Source of the DNA: Monosiga brevicollis MX1
Lineage: Eukaryota; Opisthokonta; Choanoflagellata; Craspedida; Salpingoecidae
DNA: 64,000 nt
Reading direction: 5' to 3'
NCBI RefSeq assembly: GCF_000002865.3
Contig: NW_001865063.1
Span: 312,557-376,556 of the forward strand
This document shows positions 20,705 to 32,705 of this stretch, piece after piece. Under the pieces are notes generated by a model. The model had not been told where the DNA came from and made no database searches. It was given only the letters and a program-made list of their open reading frames with translations. Positions within the stretch are counted from its first letter, which is position 1. Every line of letters begins with the position of its first letter. The position numbers were made by a program, and so were the translations under genes.

Positions 20705-21675
20705 TCAAAGCAGATTATAGGTGGCAACAACATTAGCACAGGCCACCACTTCTCCGTCGTCCTGCTTGTGTTCCTTGACATCGTGATACACGTTGTTGAG
20801 ACGGCCCAATTGGCTCTGGTTCTGTTGCGCGAGCACTTTGGCCCTTTGCTGCGCCACAGCGACAGCCGCCTCTAATGCTCTTTCGCTGCGGCATTTTTGC
20901 GTCACATGCGGTCGAAAGCAGAGGGTCAATCAAGTTCAGACATGCCAAAAACAACCGGGCAAGGTCATCATTGTTCAAGGCGCGGCATGTTGCACACAAA
21001 CCTAGCAGCAGCAAAGCTCCCGGGCGAGATCACGGGAAGAATATTGATTTCTTTTAAGCAGGAGAAGTTTTTACTCGGAATCGTCATGTAGATATCCCAG
21101 GCCAGGTGTCTGCCGACCCGTTCCAAATGAGGGTGGCACTTCAGACCCACACATGCCAGTCGGGACCGAGCAGGGCATGGCACAAGGGCGAGCACCAACC
21201 GGTCGGAGAATTTGATACTAAGCTTGTATTCGGCACAAACGCGCTTCTCAGTCAAAACTTTGGATGCCATGTTCTCTCGTAGAGCGCTATGAAGTATCTC
21301 TGCGAGTTGCCAGCGGGGGTGAGGCCAGGAAAGGGCGGGTGAGTACAGCTGCCGTTGTTGACGAGCAAATCATAGACCGAGATGAGGGAAAACCAGCTGG
21401 GGGCACAAACGTTTTTCAGCCAAGAGTTGCATAATGTAGGAACGCCGCTTTTGAATGCTCTCAACGGCACTGGCGAGTGACTCTTTGTCAATTTGCAGTG
21501 TGAGACTCAGGTGATATCCATCAGGTTGCACGATGTGGCTGGCGGAGGCGTTGACAGAGATTGACTTGGTAGCAGGCGCAGCCGCGGCCTGGGTACCGGG
21601 CACCTCTGATCTTTTGTTGTCCCCGGCGGGCATGGCAGCGAGTAGACCCTCGATTTCTCTGGTGCTAGACAGCAT
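20705..21675 (-). CDS. SIMPL-domain (IRAK1BP1-like) protein, multi-exon
   Basis: Start at ATG 21675 (a second ATG 42 bases on, MPAGDNKRSE, is also possible); stop TGA at 20705–20707. The first exon has the SIMPL opening (SISVNASASHIVQPDGYHLS, then ESIQKRRSYIMQLLAEK), matching the pattern of IRAK1-binding protein 1 and bacterial DUF541 proteins. It splices in phase to QILHSALRENMASKVLTEKR, which continues the domain. The last exon has the typical C-terminal helix (EAAVAVAQQRAKVLAQQNQ) followed by VYHDVKEHKQ. The middle exon boundaries (about 20930–21180) are not certain. The animal protein binds IRAK1; function in a protist is unknown. Confidence 0.65.
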
Positions 21676-22211
21676 CGTTCAGCTCCGACACCCATTCGCC
21701 CCACCCGCCTAGAAGCTTGACCCGGTACAGCGCCGGGCACTCGCACCGTTGGGTGATGTGAGCATAGATCCTCCGATACGGCTGCACTCGGCAGGGCTGG
21801 GCTGCTCTAGCGTGCTCAACACTGGTATCTGCAGCTTTGCGCCGTGCTGTCGTGCGACGAATCCTGGTTGAAAGCAGCGAGGCAGGGTGCCGGGGGCCTC
21901 CAATGAATAACAAGGACATACATAGCAAACCAAAAACGAACGAAAGCCATTCTGCAAGGATATTCAAACAAGCTCACCATGCCGCAAACCAACCTTGCCC
22001 ACCATGCGCCAGCCCAAGTACAGCGCCCAGCTCCAACCCCAAACCAAAGCCCCTCCCCCCGAGTGCCGAGTGTCCGTTCAGTCACACACAACAGAAAACC
22101 CGTTTGATGCCCAAAAATTTTTGATTTTTTTTGGTGTGTCTTGAAAAAAATGAGATTGAAAATGAAGGGGTAAGTTGAAGTAATTGTACCACACACACAC
22201 ACACACACACA

Positions 22212-22279
<68 letters not shown>

Positions 22280-22587
22280 TATATGGGGATCGACTCGGTC
22301 ATACTGTAGGCATCGAGTAGAGCGGGTATGTATGTGTGTTGTAGCCTTGTATGTGGCTCCTGCCAGCCACAATTGACTGCAAAAGTGGCTCGGTTTGGAT
22401 GCGTGGGTGATGGACCTGTCGACCCGGATTTAGCAAGTTTAATTTCTGTTCGTGAGTGCTCCTCGGCATCACGGATCTACTCATCGCCTACATTTACCGT
22501 GGTCAAGCGCGTATACGGCAATGGTTGGGCTTTTGATCCTGTTCTCTCCGCGATCAGACCCAGGCCTTGGTTCATGTGTTTGGTGCA
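21676..22587. other. Intergenic region with CA/CT tract
   Basis: No gene is recognised. A composite microsatellite, (CA)n followed by (CT)n, occupies 22188–22277. The region lies upstream of the SIMPL gene and downstream of the first GT31 gene. Confidence 0.5.
22188..22277 (+). repeat. Composite (CA)n(CT)n microsatellite
   Basis: About 13 CA units followed directly by about 30 CT units, nearly without interruption. Confidence 0.97.
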
Positions 22588-24751
22588 TCACAGGTCCACT
22601 GGGCCAGCCCCTTCGCACTGCATCAGGTGCATGTCATCCAGGCTGTACATGTAGCTGGCAGAAGCATCTATGGTCAACAAATACCGCCATCGATCCACAA
22701 AACATGAGGGCGCGCAACAATCAGGGCAGGGATGCAGCAGCAGCAACAGCAGCAACAGCAGCAGCAGCAGCCGAGCTCCGCACACAAGCTACGTACAGTG
22801 GGTGCCAAGCCAGCGCTCTGCACAACAATCCGGGCCCTCCTTTGCCTCGGGACTGTAATCCCAAAACCTGCAGGATCAGGAAAGACAAACGAGTCCGCCG
22901 TGAGCGTGGGCCTGAACTTGAGCCCGGGCTTTTTTCTTCCGAGAGCCTCAAAGCTACTCGTCATCAAGACTTGCAAGCCCCTGAAAAGTCCCTCATTGCA
23001 GCATGCCGGCACCTGCACCAACCAATTGTCAGGGTCGTCTTGGCGACGGATGCTGCGCTCCGACTCGAGACCCAATGCAATGAAGAGCTGGCCACCGCGT
23101 TCATCCACTGTTTCCTTGGGCATGATTCCCAGGCGGTTGAGCGCCAATGCCAGTTCCAAGTCGTCGGCAAACGTGTCGCGATCACTCAAGACCGTCATGT
23201 TCTGGTCCACGGCCTGGCCCAGGCGCTGCAGTGCGCCTCGCGACAAAATGGTACCGGGCCCACCCGAGTAAAAGGGGATCTTTGCTTGCAGGCTCAAGTC
23301 AGTAAACAGGAAGCGACGTCCAAAGTAGTGGGTCTCTGCTGCGTCGTACTGCTGCAGAAAGTGACCCACGTTGTCCATCATCATGTACGTGTCGTCGTCA
23401 CCTCGGATGAACCAATCAAAGTGATTCAGCTCCTCCCGATAAGCGCGGAGCCAAGCGTACTTGCTCTTGCGCCACAACATGGCCCGCGATTCGCTTGAGG
23501 GCAATGTGGCCAACCAGGTGGGAAACGCGGCATCCTCTTCCGTGGTGACAAAAACCAGCTTGTCACAGTGTCGGCCCCAGGTGCGCTCGACGGCGACGGC
23601 CTTTTCCCCGTGGTTGGCTGGATTGGTCATGATCCAACAAAAGATGCGTGCGCCGCGGCGATCGGCAGGTGTCCACACGGTTTGCATGGGATTGCGTGCG
23701 ATGGCAGCCCGTAGCTGGTGTGCGTGAACCGTGTCGTCGTGCGCCCGATCTGGGTCGACCTGCTGCTGTGGCACCGCCAACGCATGGACGTGCCAGAGCT
23801 GGCTGCAGCTGCGCTGGCCGCAAGGCACGAGGCGCACCGAGGCAATGTCCTCATCGTAAGGCCTGGGCGCCGTCAAGCACAAGTCCCCCTGTGCTGTACG
23901 GATTTGACTGCTCACGTTCCAAGCAAAGTTGTCAAAGGCCTTGATTTCCCACTGCTGTGTTGACTTGGTGGCATCGCACTGGGCGAGGCGCACGACCGCA
24001 CCCACCTCCACGGCTGCGTCATTCAATTCCCGGGCCCGCCAGCTGAAGATGAGACCAGGTCGAGGTAGCTCTAGATTGAAGCGAATTCAGAGCAAGCTTA
24101 CCAGCGGTGTCGAGGCATTGATCAGAATGTGTGATGATGCGCCCTTGGTGGAAAGTCCAGTATTGCGACTTGATTTTGCTATTGCAGTTGTACACGATCA
24201 AACGGTTGCTGTCATAGCCATCTGGACGCGAAGCGAGTAGCACCGACAGGCATAAGCATTCGCTGAAGTCCTACAGCATGTTTATGTGTGCGTGTGCGTG
24301 TGCGTGTGTGGACTTGACTATTTCGTGACGAAACCAAAGGGACCTGGACGTGGCCTTTGAATAGTGTTGCCCTCTGGCCGAGGAGGCAAGGGTCATGATC
24401 GCACCTAGGCAGGTGGCGCTGCGCGCCACGCGAATTTGGCCAGGTTGGACTGGCGCGTCTGTTTCCCAAAAGCCATCTTGATCTTCCTCGGCGGAATCCT
24501 GGGGGCTATCATTCATGTCCTTGAGCGCACCTTGAAGGTCCTCAGGTGAGACATCGGCGGCGTGCTCCGTGTTGGCACGCTGGCGCAGCACATCACGCAA
24601 TTGTTGTACGATTTCTGTCAAGTCAGTGGAATCCGATTCCGAGGCAGCGGCAGCCTGACGCTACGGATGCACACAGGCGGGACGGCTCGGTCAAGGCGAG
24701 GGTGGGCCGAGCGGTATGCGGAGTTTAGTTTTTAGTTTTTAGTTTTTAGTT

Positions 24752-24789
<38 letters not shown>

Positions 24790-25503
24790 CAAACAAATAC
24801 ACCGCAAGCTGGAACAAGCCAACAGCACCGCGCAGGTGGATTGGCAGTTGAGAAGCTGCAGGAACGAACCTTGTTGTTGGCGCTCAGACTCTGCGTGAGG
24901 GCCTTGACGTTGTTGGCGAGCTTGCGATGCTGGGTATTGATTTGGCGAATTTCCTGGTGCGCCTGAATCAAGTCGTTGATAATGTGTTGGACGGCACCGT
25001 TGGCGGCATGACTCAGATCCTGTGCATGAGATACGAGCTCATAGGATCGCTCCCGCAGCTCTTCCTCCCGGGCCTCAGCCTCGGCCAGATTGGCCTGTCC
25101 ACAAAAGAGATGGAGCAAAAGGGGACAGACGTGAGGACGCACTCGAGTCCACATTATGGATTCAAATGGAGAGGCATAGCGCGGACAAACGTCATCGGTT
25201 TGACTGGCCGCGAGTGGGGCTTCGATGAGCTCGTCCTGTGCGCGCAGCGCACGCGGCCCGGCGCTGCGCTGAGGACTCTGTATAATTGCACAGGGTCAAG
25301 GAGGGTGTGGCATGAGACAGGGCATTTTGGCGATGCGTGCCAAGCACATTTATGGGGGCGGGGGCGGCAAAGGATACCAAAAAGCGAGAGCGTCCGGTGC
25401 GCACGCCAGCTTGGAAGGCGATGAGCATGCCAACGCCAAACATGGAGAGGGCAGCAATGGCCAGCCATGAGGCGGCAAAGGGCTTGGCTGGTTTTTTGAG
25501 CAT
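22588..25503 (-). CDS. Type II membrane glycosyltransferase: coiled stem, ricin-type lectin, GT31 (C1GALT/Fringe-like) domain
   Basis: Starts at ATG 25503 (MLKKPAKPFAAS) with a signal anchor (WLAIAALSMFGVGMLIAF), the layout of Golgi transferases. The second exon is a helical stem (24880–25100). Next is a beta-trefoil lectin domain with repeated CL...QxW motifs (SQYWTFHQGR near 24170; CDATKSTQQWEIKAFD near 23960; SQLWHVHALA near 23790). The catalytic part (23650–23000) has CWIMTNPANHGEKA, LWRKSKYAW, the metal-binding RGDDDTYMMMDN (near 23395), PFYSGGPGTILSRGAL and TFADDLELALALNRLGI, all GT31 hallmarks as in core-1 beta-1,3-galactosyltransferase and Fringe. The last exon starts after ATAG near 22670 and ends CEGAGPVDL, TGA 22588–22590. 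A CAG/CTG run (22735–22768) lies in the last intron. Acceptor specificity cannot be told. Confidence 0.85.
24725..24789 (+). repeat. TTTTAG / poly-T tract in an intron
   Basis: Several GTTTTTA units run into about 30 T. It lies between the stem exon and the first lectin exon of the minus-strand GT31 gene. Confidence 0.9.
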
Positions 25504-26295
25504 GTTGGTTGCGTTGATGATTGGCCACCGGACAAGACAGCTCAGCAAGTGCACTGCCACACACGAGGCGCGCCGAAACAGCTGTCAAGAGGCAGACAAT
25601 CAGCCCAATGAGGCAAGGACTGCGTTGCGCCGCGCAGCGTGGTGGACGGGCGAGACACGGAGGAGCGAATGAGACTCGCTCCTTTGTCGTCCTATTGTGC
25701 GATCCTACCAACACCAAGCCGTTGTGCTGGCCTGCCTTTTCCCTCGGGTCGGCAGAAACGAGTTTTGGGCAAGCTGCTGGGGGCCAACGAGCTCAAGCCA
25801 CCACGAAGAAGCAACAGCCGCGAGAACGCGGACATGAAATGCCTTTTACCTGTACATATGCATTCATGCAAGCATCGACAGAGAGAGAGAGACAGAGACA
25901 GAGAGAGAGACAGAGACAGAGACAGAGACAGAGAGAGAGAGAGGCAGAGACAGAGACAGAGACAGAGACAGAGACAGAGAGAGACAGAGAGACAGAGAGG
26001 CAGAGACAGAGAGAGATGTCCGCTGCTATTTCGCGTGCGAATGTGTGACTCCTCGTCGCCACTCGCTCGTCTTATGCTACTGCCCAGGAGGGAGAAGAAG
26101 GAGACGATGGATGGATGGGTTGTCGCTGGGCAATCGATACGCTTGGTTGCTTGCTTGCTTGCGTGCTTCGTAATTCAAAGCGCGCTGTTCCTGGCTCCCA
26201 CTGCCAGCAAGCAGACTGGGGAATGCCCTCATTCTCCCAGAGCTGGTGTGCCCGGCTTGTGCAGGCAACTCCAGCTTCTCGCCACCACTGCCGCC
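25504..26295. promoter_or_regulatory. Shared upstream region of two divergent GT31 genes, with GACAGA tract
   Basis: The 0.8 kb between the starts of the two head-to-head glycosyltransferase genes (ATG 25503 on minus, ATG 26296 on plus). It contains a GA/GACAGA tract at 25877–26015. A shared promoter is inferred from geometry only; no core element was recognised. Confidence 0.4.
25877..26015 (+). repeat. GA / GACAGA microsatellite
   Basis: About 140 bp of GACAGAGA-type units on the + strand, similar in make-up to the tract at 6650–7172. Confidence 0.95.
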
Positions 26296-29200
26296 ATGCT
26301 TCAGACACGCTCACGGACGAGCTATCTGATCTTGGCCGCCATTCTGGTGGCCGCCATGTTGGGCTTGGTTCAGGTCCTCCACGTCGGCCATCGCCTTGTG
26401 GACACGCTCCAGACAAAGTATGGGCACTCGCCGCTCGCTGACTACAGGCCAGGGCCAGGACCCATCGGCGGCACCGCCAACTCACGCTCCGCTGCTTGAT
26501 GATGCTCACCGACCGCTCCAGGCAGGCTGAGCATGTTCAACATCGACGTGATATGCTGGCCAGCCTGGACCGCATGTTGGCGCTTTCCGAAGGTCTGCGC
26601 CATTGGCTTGTTCTTGTTGAATGGCATATGCCCCTGCCCATGCCTGATCGTTCCATTTCCGACCCCCTGATCGCCGTAGAGGCCCTGCTCAAGGGACATC
26701 AGGCCAATGCTGCTCTTAGTGACAGAGCTAAACCCGAGCCAGCCGGGCAGGCCCTGGCGGTTGACGACGATGACGTGCGCGCCGCTGCAGAGCTACTGCA
26801 AAAGGCAAAGTATGAACTCTGCGCGCCTCGACCGCGGAAGGACGGTTGCACACTCATTGGTTCCGGTACCGCCCTGATACAGCCTCGAGCCCACCGACCT
26901 TGAGGACCCGCGCAAGCTGCTCCAGCTCATTGCCGACAAGTACGGCACCGAAGTCGTGCAGCTGCGCAAGGAGCTACAGCGCTTAGACAAGGTCTGCCCG
27001 AGGATCGTGATGATGGTGACACGGTAACTGTGCCAATTCAAATGTTCACCCCCTTGGCCAAACGACGTGTTTAGGTTCAAGTGGAGCTGTACAACATGCA
27101 AGGCAGTTCACGAACGCAGATAACAGAACTCAGGACACGCCTCGATCAAGTCGCCGACGCCCTGAAACCCAGAAATGCCCCTGGAGGCGAGGAAGACGAC
27201 GACGACGTGGCCGAGAAAACATTAGAGGCCAAAATCCAACAGATTCTTGATCGAAGGCAAGAAGTGGACCAGCAAAAGGCCAAGGCCAAGGCCGAAGCCG
27301 AGGCCGAGCCCATCGAGGACGAGGATCTCGACGGCATTCCCGACCCCGTCCCAAAGATAGAAGCTGGGCCCTTCATTGCCCTGATGCAAGCTCACCTTCA
27401 AGGTACGCCACGTCTTTGGTGCATATTCACCATGCCAGACACTCACACAGCCGAGCTCAAAAGCCCTTTTTCCTCACTCCGCTCTGTCGGTCAATCCTCA
27501 CCCCGCCATGCCTGGCCCTGTAGGCAAGCTGTCCCACGAAGAGCTCGAGACAACGCTGGGCATTGACGCAGCCGAGGCCGCCAAACCGTTGACCTGGCGT
27601 GACGTAGCCGCGTTGAATAACGAGGATCAAAAGCAAAAGACGTTCAAGTTTCTCGTCCACGAGGGGCTCTTGGACCCCCACGAGGTCTCACTGCAAGCAG
27701 TCAGTCAGCTTCTTAATGGCGTCTTCCTGGGCCGCCGATGCCTCGAGTCAAAAGAGACGGGTGGCCGCGATGCCATGATCTTGCGCTCCTGCAGCCTGGG
27801 TGGTCCCTTTCAGCATTACGCCTGGACAGCACTCGGTCAGTTGCGAGGCGGCTACGCTGAGAATGATTGCCTCGAGGCCACGGGCACGCAGGCTGGCCAA
27901 CCCATTCGCGCAGCTGCGTGCAATACAAACTCTCCTGGCCAGCGCTGGGACTTTGTACCCAGTACACCCAACGGTGTTTTTGGCCAGCTGCGCAACCGTG
28001 TTAGCGGTCTTTGCATGGATGTGGACCAGCATTCAAACGCGGACAAGGAACCCACGGTGATTGTCCAAACCTGCAGCCCCGACTGCTTTCAGCTCTGGAG
28101 CGTCACAGGAAACCGCACCTACATGGACAGTCTGCTCCCGACAGCGCAGACCGATGCACATGACCACGAGCCCCGTCTGGATCATGGACACCTTCAATTG
28201 CCGGGTGACTTGCCCGACTACGTGGCCGCATCTAAAGCAGACCCCGACCAGCCGACCAAACTTAAGATTCACCGCCGTCACCGAATTGCTTGCTGGATCA
28301 TGACCAGTCCCCAGAACCATGCCACCAAAGCGGCCTTTATCAACCAGACCTGGGGGGCACAATGTGACGTTCTTCTGTTCATGACCACCCGCCACCAAGT
28401 TGGCCTCAACACGGTCGTCCTCACCCTTGGAGAAGAGGAGAACCGCCATTTCCTGTGGCGCAAAAGCATCATGGCCTGGTCCTTCCTCTATCAGCACCTG
28501 CTGAACAAGGCCGACTGGTTCATCCGCGCAGACGATGATACCGTAATTCTCATGGACAATCTTCGAGACATGCTCGATGGTAGGGTTGTTGAATCACCGA
28601 CCCGAAGCGTGACCCGATGTCACTGATCATGCATCGCGCTGTAGCGCCCACGGCGTCTACAGAGTATGTGCGCGCTGAGCTAACCATCATCTCGATGTGT
28701 GCCTTGAAAATAGAAATGCAACCGACCGACCCCCACTATCTGGGCCGCCGCCTTTTGGTGGAGGGCAACGACTTTTACAGCGGTGGAGCTGCCAACATCT
28801 TGAGTCACGAAGCCCTTCGGCGCTTTGGTGAAGGCATCAAGAATCGAGCCCGCGACATTTTGCATAATGGTGATACCTTTGCAGATGATCTGTACGTGAT
28901 CTTTTTCTTCAAGCAACAGAGTGCCTGTTCCCGTCTGCTCTTCACTCCCTGTGGGAGCTCACCAGCTGCGCTGTGCTGCTCAAACTGGACCCCGGCGCTT
29001 TTTTCAGAGAGCTGGCGCATAGCCTGCACAAAGTCGGCGTTGAGCGGGAGGACACTCGCGATGCACGCGAGCGCCAGCGCTTTTTCGTGCTTGGCCTTTT
29101 TGACGAGCGCACAGCACGTCGCTCGGAAAGCCCTGATTATTGGTATGCTTGGGTTGCCTGAGCTCATTGCGCCGTGTCCTCATGCTCTCACACTGGGTCA

Positions 29201-29508
29201 CCTTGCCGCTTTCGACCAATTGGGTTCATTCTCGCCCCTTTGCTAGGTACTGGAAGTATGATTTCTACACCCCCAAGGAAGAACCCGATGAATGTTGCTC
29301 CACGCGCTGGATTGCATCGCATTGTAAGCAGATGCTAGCCAGAGGAGAGATTGTGAAAGACCAGCTCATGCCATATTGTTGAAACCGTGCTTCGCGACAT
29401 AGACGTGACGCCAGAGCATTCGCTACAGCTTCAGGAGTTGCATCAGGCTGGATGTGAAGCGGCGGGCCAGCAGCCATGGAATGCTCGCGTGAGTCGACCA
29501 GCTGTATA
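26296..29508 (+). CDS. Type II membrane glycosyltransferase: stem, ricin-type lectin, GT31 domain (paralogue 2)
   Basis: Start at ATG 26296 with signal anchor SYLILAAILVAAMLGLVQVL. Stem exons follow: AEHVQHRRDMLASLDRML (from 26526), NLEPTDLEDPRKLLQLIADK (near 26885) and a Lys/Ala/Glu coiled stretch at 27080–27400. From 27525 comes a lectin domain (SPGQRWDFVP, CFQLWSVTG) and then the transferase: CWIMTSPQNHATKAAF, LWRKSIMAW, RADDDTVILMDN (near 28530). After an intron come PHYLGRRLLVEGNDFYSGGA and FADDLELAHSLHKVGVERED, joined in phase across 28890/29010. YDFYTPKEEPDECC near 29260 is the usual C-terminal Cys motif. The last exon is uncertain: a frame ending CEAAGQQPWNARVSRPAV, TAG 29506–29508, resembles the CEG ends of the paralogues, but I found no phase-perfect junction into it. 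Confidence 0.8.
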
Positions 29509-29938
29509 GCGGCCTCGTCTTCAACAAGAATCTTTTCTCGACACGTGTTAAGAAGAATGTTTAATGGGCATTCGCTCGGGGTCGGCCTTGAATTCTCTTT
29601 TTTCTGGCATTCCATCGCGGAGCTAACGAGAGTTGCTTGGTTCACAAGGCACACATTTGCAACCTTGATGTCGACAGGCCTGAGTCAATCTGTAACCTCA
29701 TAGAAATATTGGTCTCGGCAGCTGGTGTGATCACGCCGAGCAGGGTCATGGGAAGGAAAACTTGGCTCTCGCGCGACTGAACCAAAAAAAAAACCGCACT
29801 TTGGCGGAGATAATTAAACAGCAGTAACTGAACCGTGTATATTTTCAATTGTCTGCACAGGGCTCGAGTTTAACAAAGTGGCGACACGCAGCGACCCGTT
29901 GACAGCGACCCGTTGACAGACGCAACCAACGCTGTGGC
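29509..29938. other. Intergenic region between convergent genes
   Basis: 430 bp between the end of the GT31 gene and the end of nucleobindin. No gene or repeat is recognised. Confidence 0.5.
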
Positions 29939-32705
29939 TTACTCGGCCGGTGGTTCTTGTGCAGCCCGCTTCTTGCGCGCCAAATGAGCCATTTTTTGAG
30001 CGCGACGCGTCTTGATGCGTTCCTGATGATCTGCCTGCATCTTTTGCAGTCGCTTAAAACCATCGCCTGCCAAGCGCGGGCGCACCGCCGTCAGAACAAG
30101 TGGAGAGACAGAGCAGATGCGCATGCAGTGCGTAGCAATCATCACGACGGCTTTGGACAAGTGGGTCTGCCTTTCCCATACGTACTGCGCTCCTTTGCCA
30201 GGCGGGCTTGCACAAGGTCAGCCGTCTCGGCCACCCCTTGCGGCACTGCACCACCATCGCGATCCTCTTTCAAAGCCTCGACGCGCTCGCGGAACTTTTC
30301 GAGAGAAGCGTCATCAAACTCCGGCTATCACCCAAGTGCACATGCTGTCAGCTTAGCCAGCACTAAACACATGATTCCAACGATAGAAGGGCAAGAAGCG
30401 TGCTCGACATTCCAAGCGCAATCGCACCACAATGGCCGTCCAGTTCTTGCTATCGGCAAAGCTGTTGCTGGCTGCAAACAGCATAAATTCTTGCAGAGAG
30501 ATCATGTCGTCCTGCAGAGATTTGCCAATCCCCAGAGTTGAGCACAGCGGGGTCAAGAGGGCAGCCCACATGTAGTCCACAAAGGATATGTAAACAAGCT
30601 CGTTGGCATCAAGCCATGTCTAAGAAGTAGAATACGTACCTTGTTAGTATCCACATCTGCCATAAAAGCCTGACGCATGCGCACGGCCTCATAGGCAACC
30701 GCTTGCTCATCTACAAAATCTTCAATCCTGCATGGGGACATCACATCGATTTGCCAGGCATGGCATCGTGACCAGCATACAAGGATCAGCCTCGCCAGGT
30801 TTGGGAACGTCTCAAAACATACACAATGTGCATGATATCCGGAACATGAGAGCCCACATGGCCTGGCAGGCGCATGCTTACGTGTGTAGACGAGTGGCCT
30901 CGGCATTGACGAGCGCTTCCACCTCTTGAATATCCCACCGACGGTCCGAATTGCTGTCATGCATGCTGAAAACCCCCCCCCCCCCCGGCGCTGGGTGAGG
31001 GCGCAGGCGCGTTGTTCGCTTGCGGTGCATTGCGAGGGACTGACCTTGGGCGTGAACTTCTGGCCTTTCATGCCATCAATGTTGTCCCAGACCTCCTGAA
31101 GCTGGTCGCGGTGACCCTGTGCAAGCAATTGACATCAACCTCAAATCTCAGGCCTTGAGCCCTGGCACGCTGAAGAAGGCATACAAGGAAAAGCTACAAG
31201 TCGCGCACCGGCTGAAAGTCGCGGCGCTTCTTGAGATCGGCCCAGGCCTTTTGATGCTCTTCATTCAAACGACGACGATCCGCAGCGTTGGTGGTGGCTT
31301 TCATGCGCTCGCGAAACTCGAGTTCACGCTGCATCATGTGCTCGACAAAAGCCTGACGACTCCGTTCATCCAGTTGGCCCATGAGGCGCACACGCTTCTC
31401 AACCACGTTGCGAACCAAGGCCTCGTTATGAGAGCCCTCACCCTGGAGCGCGTACCAAGGTATTTCAGGAATGAGAAAGCAAGGCTCTGAATCCAGAGAC
31501 AATATAAACTAGACTGACGACAACACAGGCGAACCTTGTCGCCAAACTTGGCTTGATCGGGTCGCTCTGGCTCAGTATTGTCGGCGCGCTTGGCGGCGCG
31601 GCGCATCCGTTCAATGACTTGGCGCTTCTGCGAAATGGCACACCGAATGAGACCAGTACCTGTGGAAGATAGACAGGTGTTTAGCATTCCCAAAAAAATT
31701 GCTTGCGCCTGTCCTGCTAACCGAGGCTGGAATCACAGAGGAGTGTGTGTGTGAGTCAAACCTGTTCATCCAAGCGGCTTCGAAAGCCACGCTGCAGTTT
31801 TTGGGCCACTTGGGCCTCGACAGCCTTTTCTGCCACGCTGTCATCCTTGTTCTATTTGCAGACACCAAAGTGAGGATCTTTGTGGAAACATCGCATCCTG
31901 CCTCAAGCATGGATAGGGAGGCCAGGAGCACACGAAGAGCCCATACCGCTCGAAGGGCCTCGAGGACGCTCTTGGCCATGTTGGGATCCTTGACTAGCTG
32001 ATCGGCAGTTTCTTCCTCGTAGCGTTCGTACTCCTTGTCGAATTCTTTCACACGCAGCAAGCGCATTTCCTCAACGCTCGGCCACAGCTTTTTGGGTTTT
32101 GGCTCGGCACGCACGGGAGCTTGGTCGGCCTTGGCATTCCCCAAGGCTTGCGCTTGCTGCTCCTGCTGCTCCTGCTGCTCCTGCTCCTGCTCTTGCTGCT
32201 CCTGCTCCTGCTCTTGGTAATCTATGGCAACATCCATGGCCATGAATGTATAGCACCAGCGAGGACGCACATTTCGCCGAGAGCGCGACTTGTCAAGATC
32301 GTACATTGATCATCCTCATCATCATATTCGTCGTAATCGACGACCTGCGCCATTTGAGCGAGCCAGGGCAGCGAACATCACGAGTCAGCGACGGTCCAGG
32401 GTGGTTGGTGAGTACGGTGGACGAACGTACATCTGCGGCCAAGTGAATGTCTGGCAAGTCTTCGCTGGCTGGATCAGGCGGTGAGGGTTGCGTGTCTTGC
32501 TGCGTTGCAAGCATGGTTCGTGCACCACCCGTGACGTGGCACCAGCACACAGCTTCAGGCAGCAAAATGAAAGGCAAGCACGTACTGGAGCAGGAGGAGC
32601 AGGCTCTTCCTTTGGTGTGCCTACAGGCGCTGCATAGGCAGCCGCCAGTAGCATAACCAGCGCCACCCAAGCCATCGACAGCCGCAGCACCGATAAGCGC
32701 CCCAT
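29939..32705 (-). CDS. Nucleobindin (NUCB1/NUCB2-like), multi-exon
   Basis: Ca2+- and DNA-binding protein of the Golgi/ER lumen and cytosol. Start at ATG 32705 with a signal peptide (MAWVALVMLLAAAYA within the first 25 residues). Then come an acidic YDEYDDEDD segment, a Gln/Glu run (32150–32220) and helical exons (KEFDKEYERYEEETADQL; KAVEAQVAQKLQRGFRS; KRVRLMGQLDERSRQAFVEH). The diagnostic part is GHRDQLQEVWDNIDGMKGQK (near 31085), matching the nucleobindin motif before the EF-hands. EF-hand 1 is DSNSDRRWDIQE (30920–30960); it lacks the usual central Gly. EF-hand 2 is spliced: DVDTNK (30660) to DDMISLQEF (30500). A basic tail ends at TAA 29939–29941. At the exon before EF-hand 1 a run of 14 G on the coding strand lies in or beside the intron, and frames do not join perfectly there. 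Confidence 0.85.
32155..32220 (+). repeat. Coding CTGCTC repeat (Gln/Glu run in nucleobindin)
   Basis: CTGCTCCTG units on the + strand encode a Gln–Glu-rich stretch of about 20 residues in the minus-strand nucleobindin gene. Confidence 0.9.

Noticed and set aside
22452-23498. 348-codon plus-strand frame
   Set aside because: It is antisense to the GT31 catalytic exons of the minus-strand gene, which carry clear motifs; the plus frame has none.
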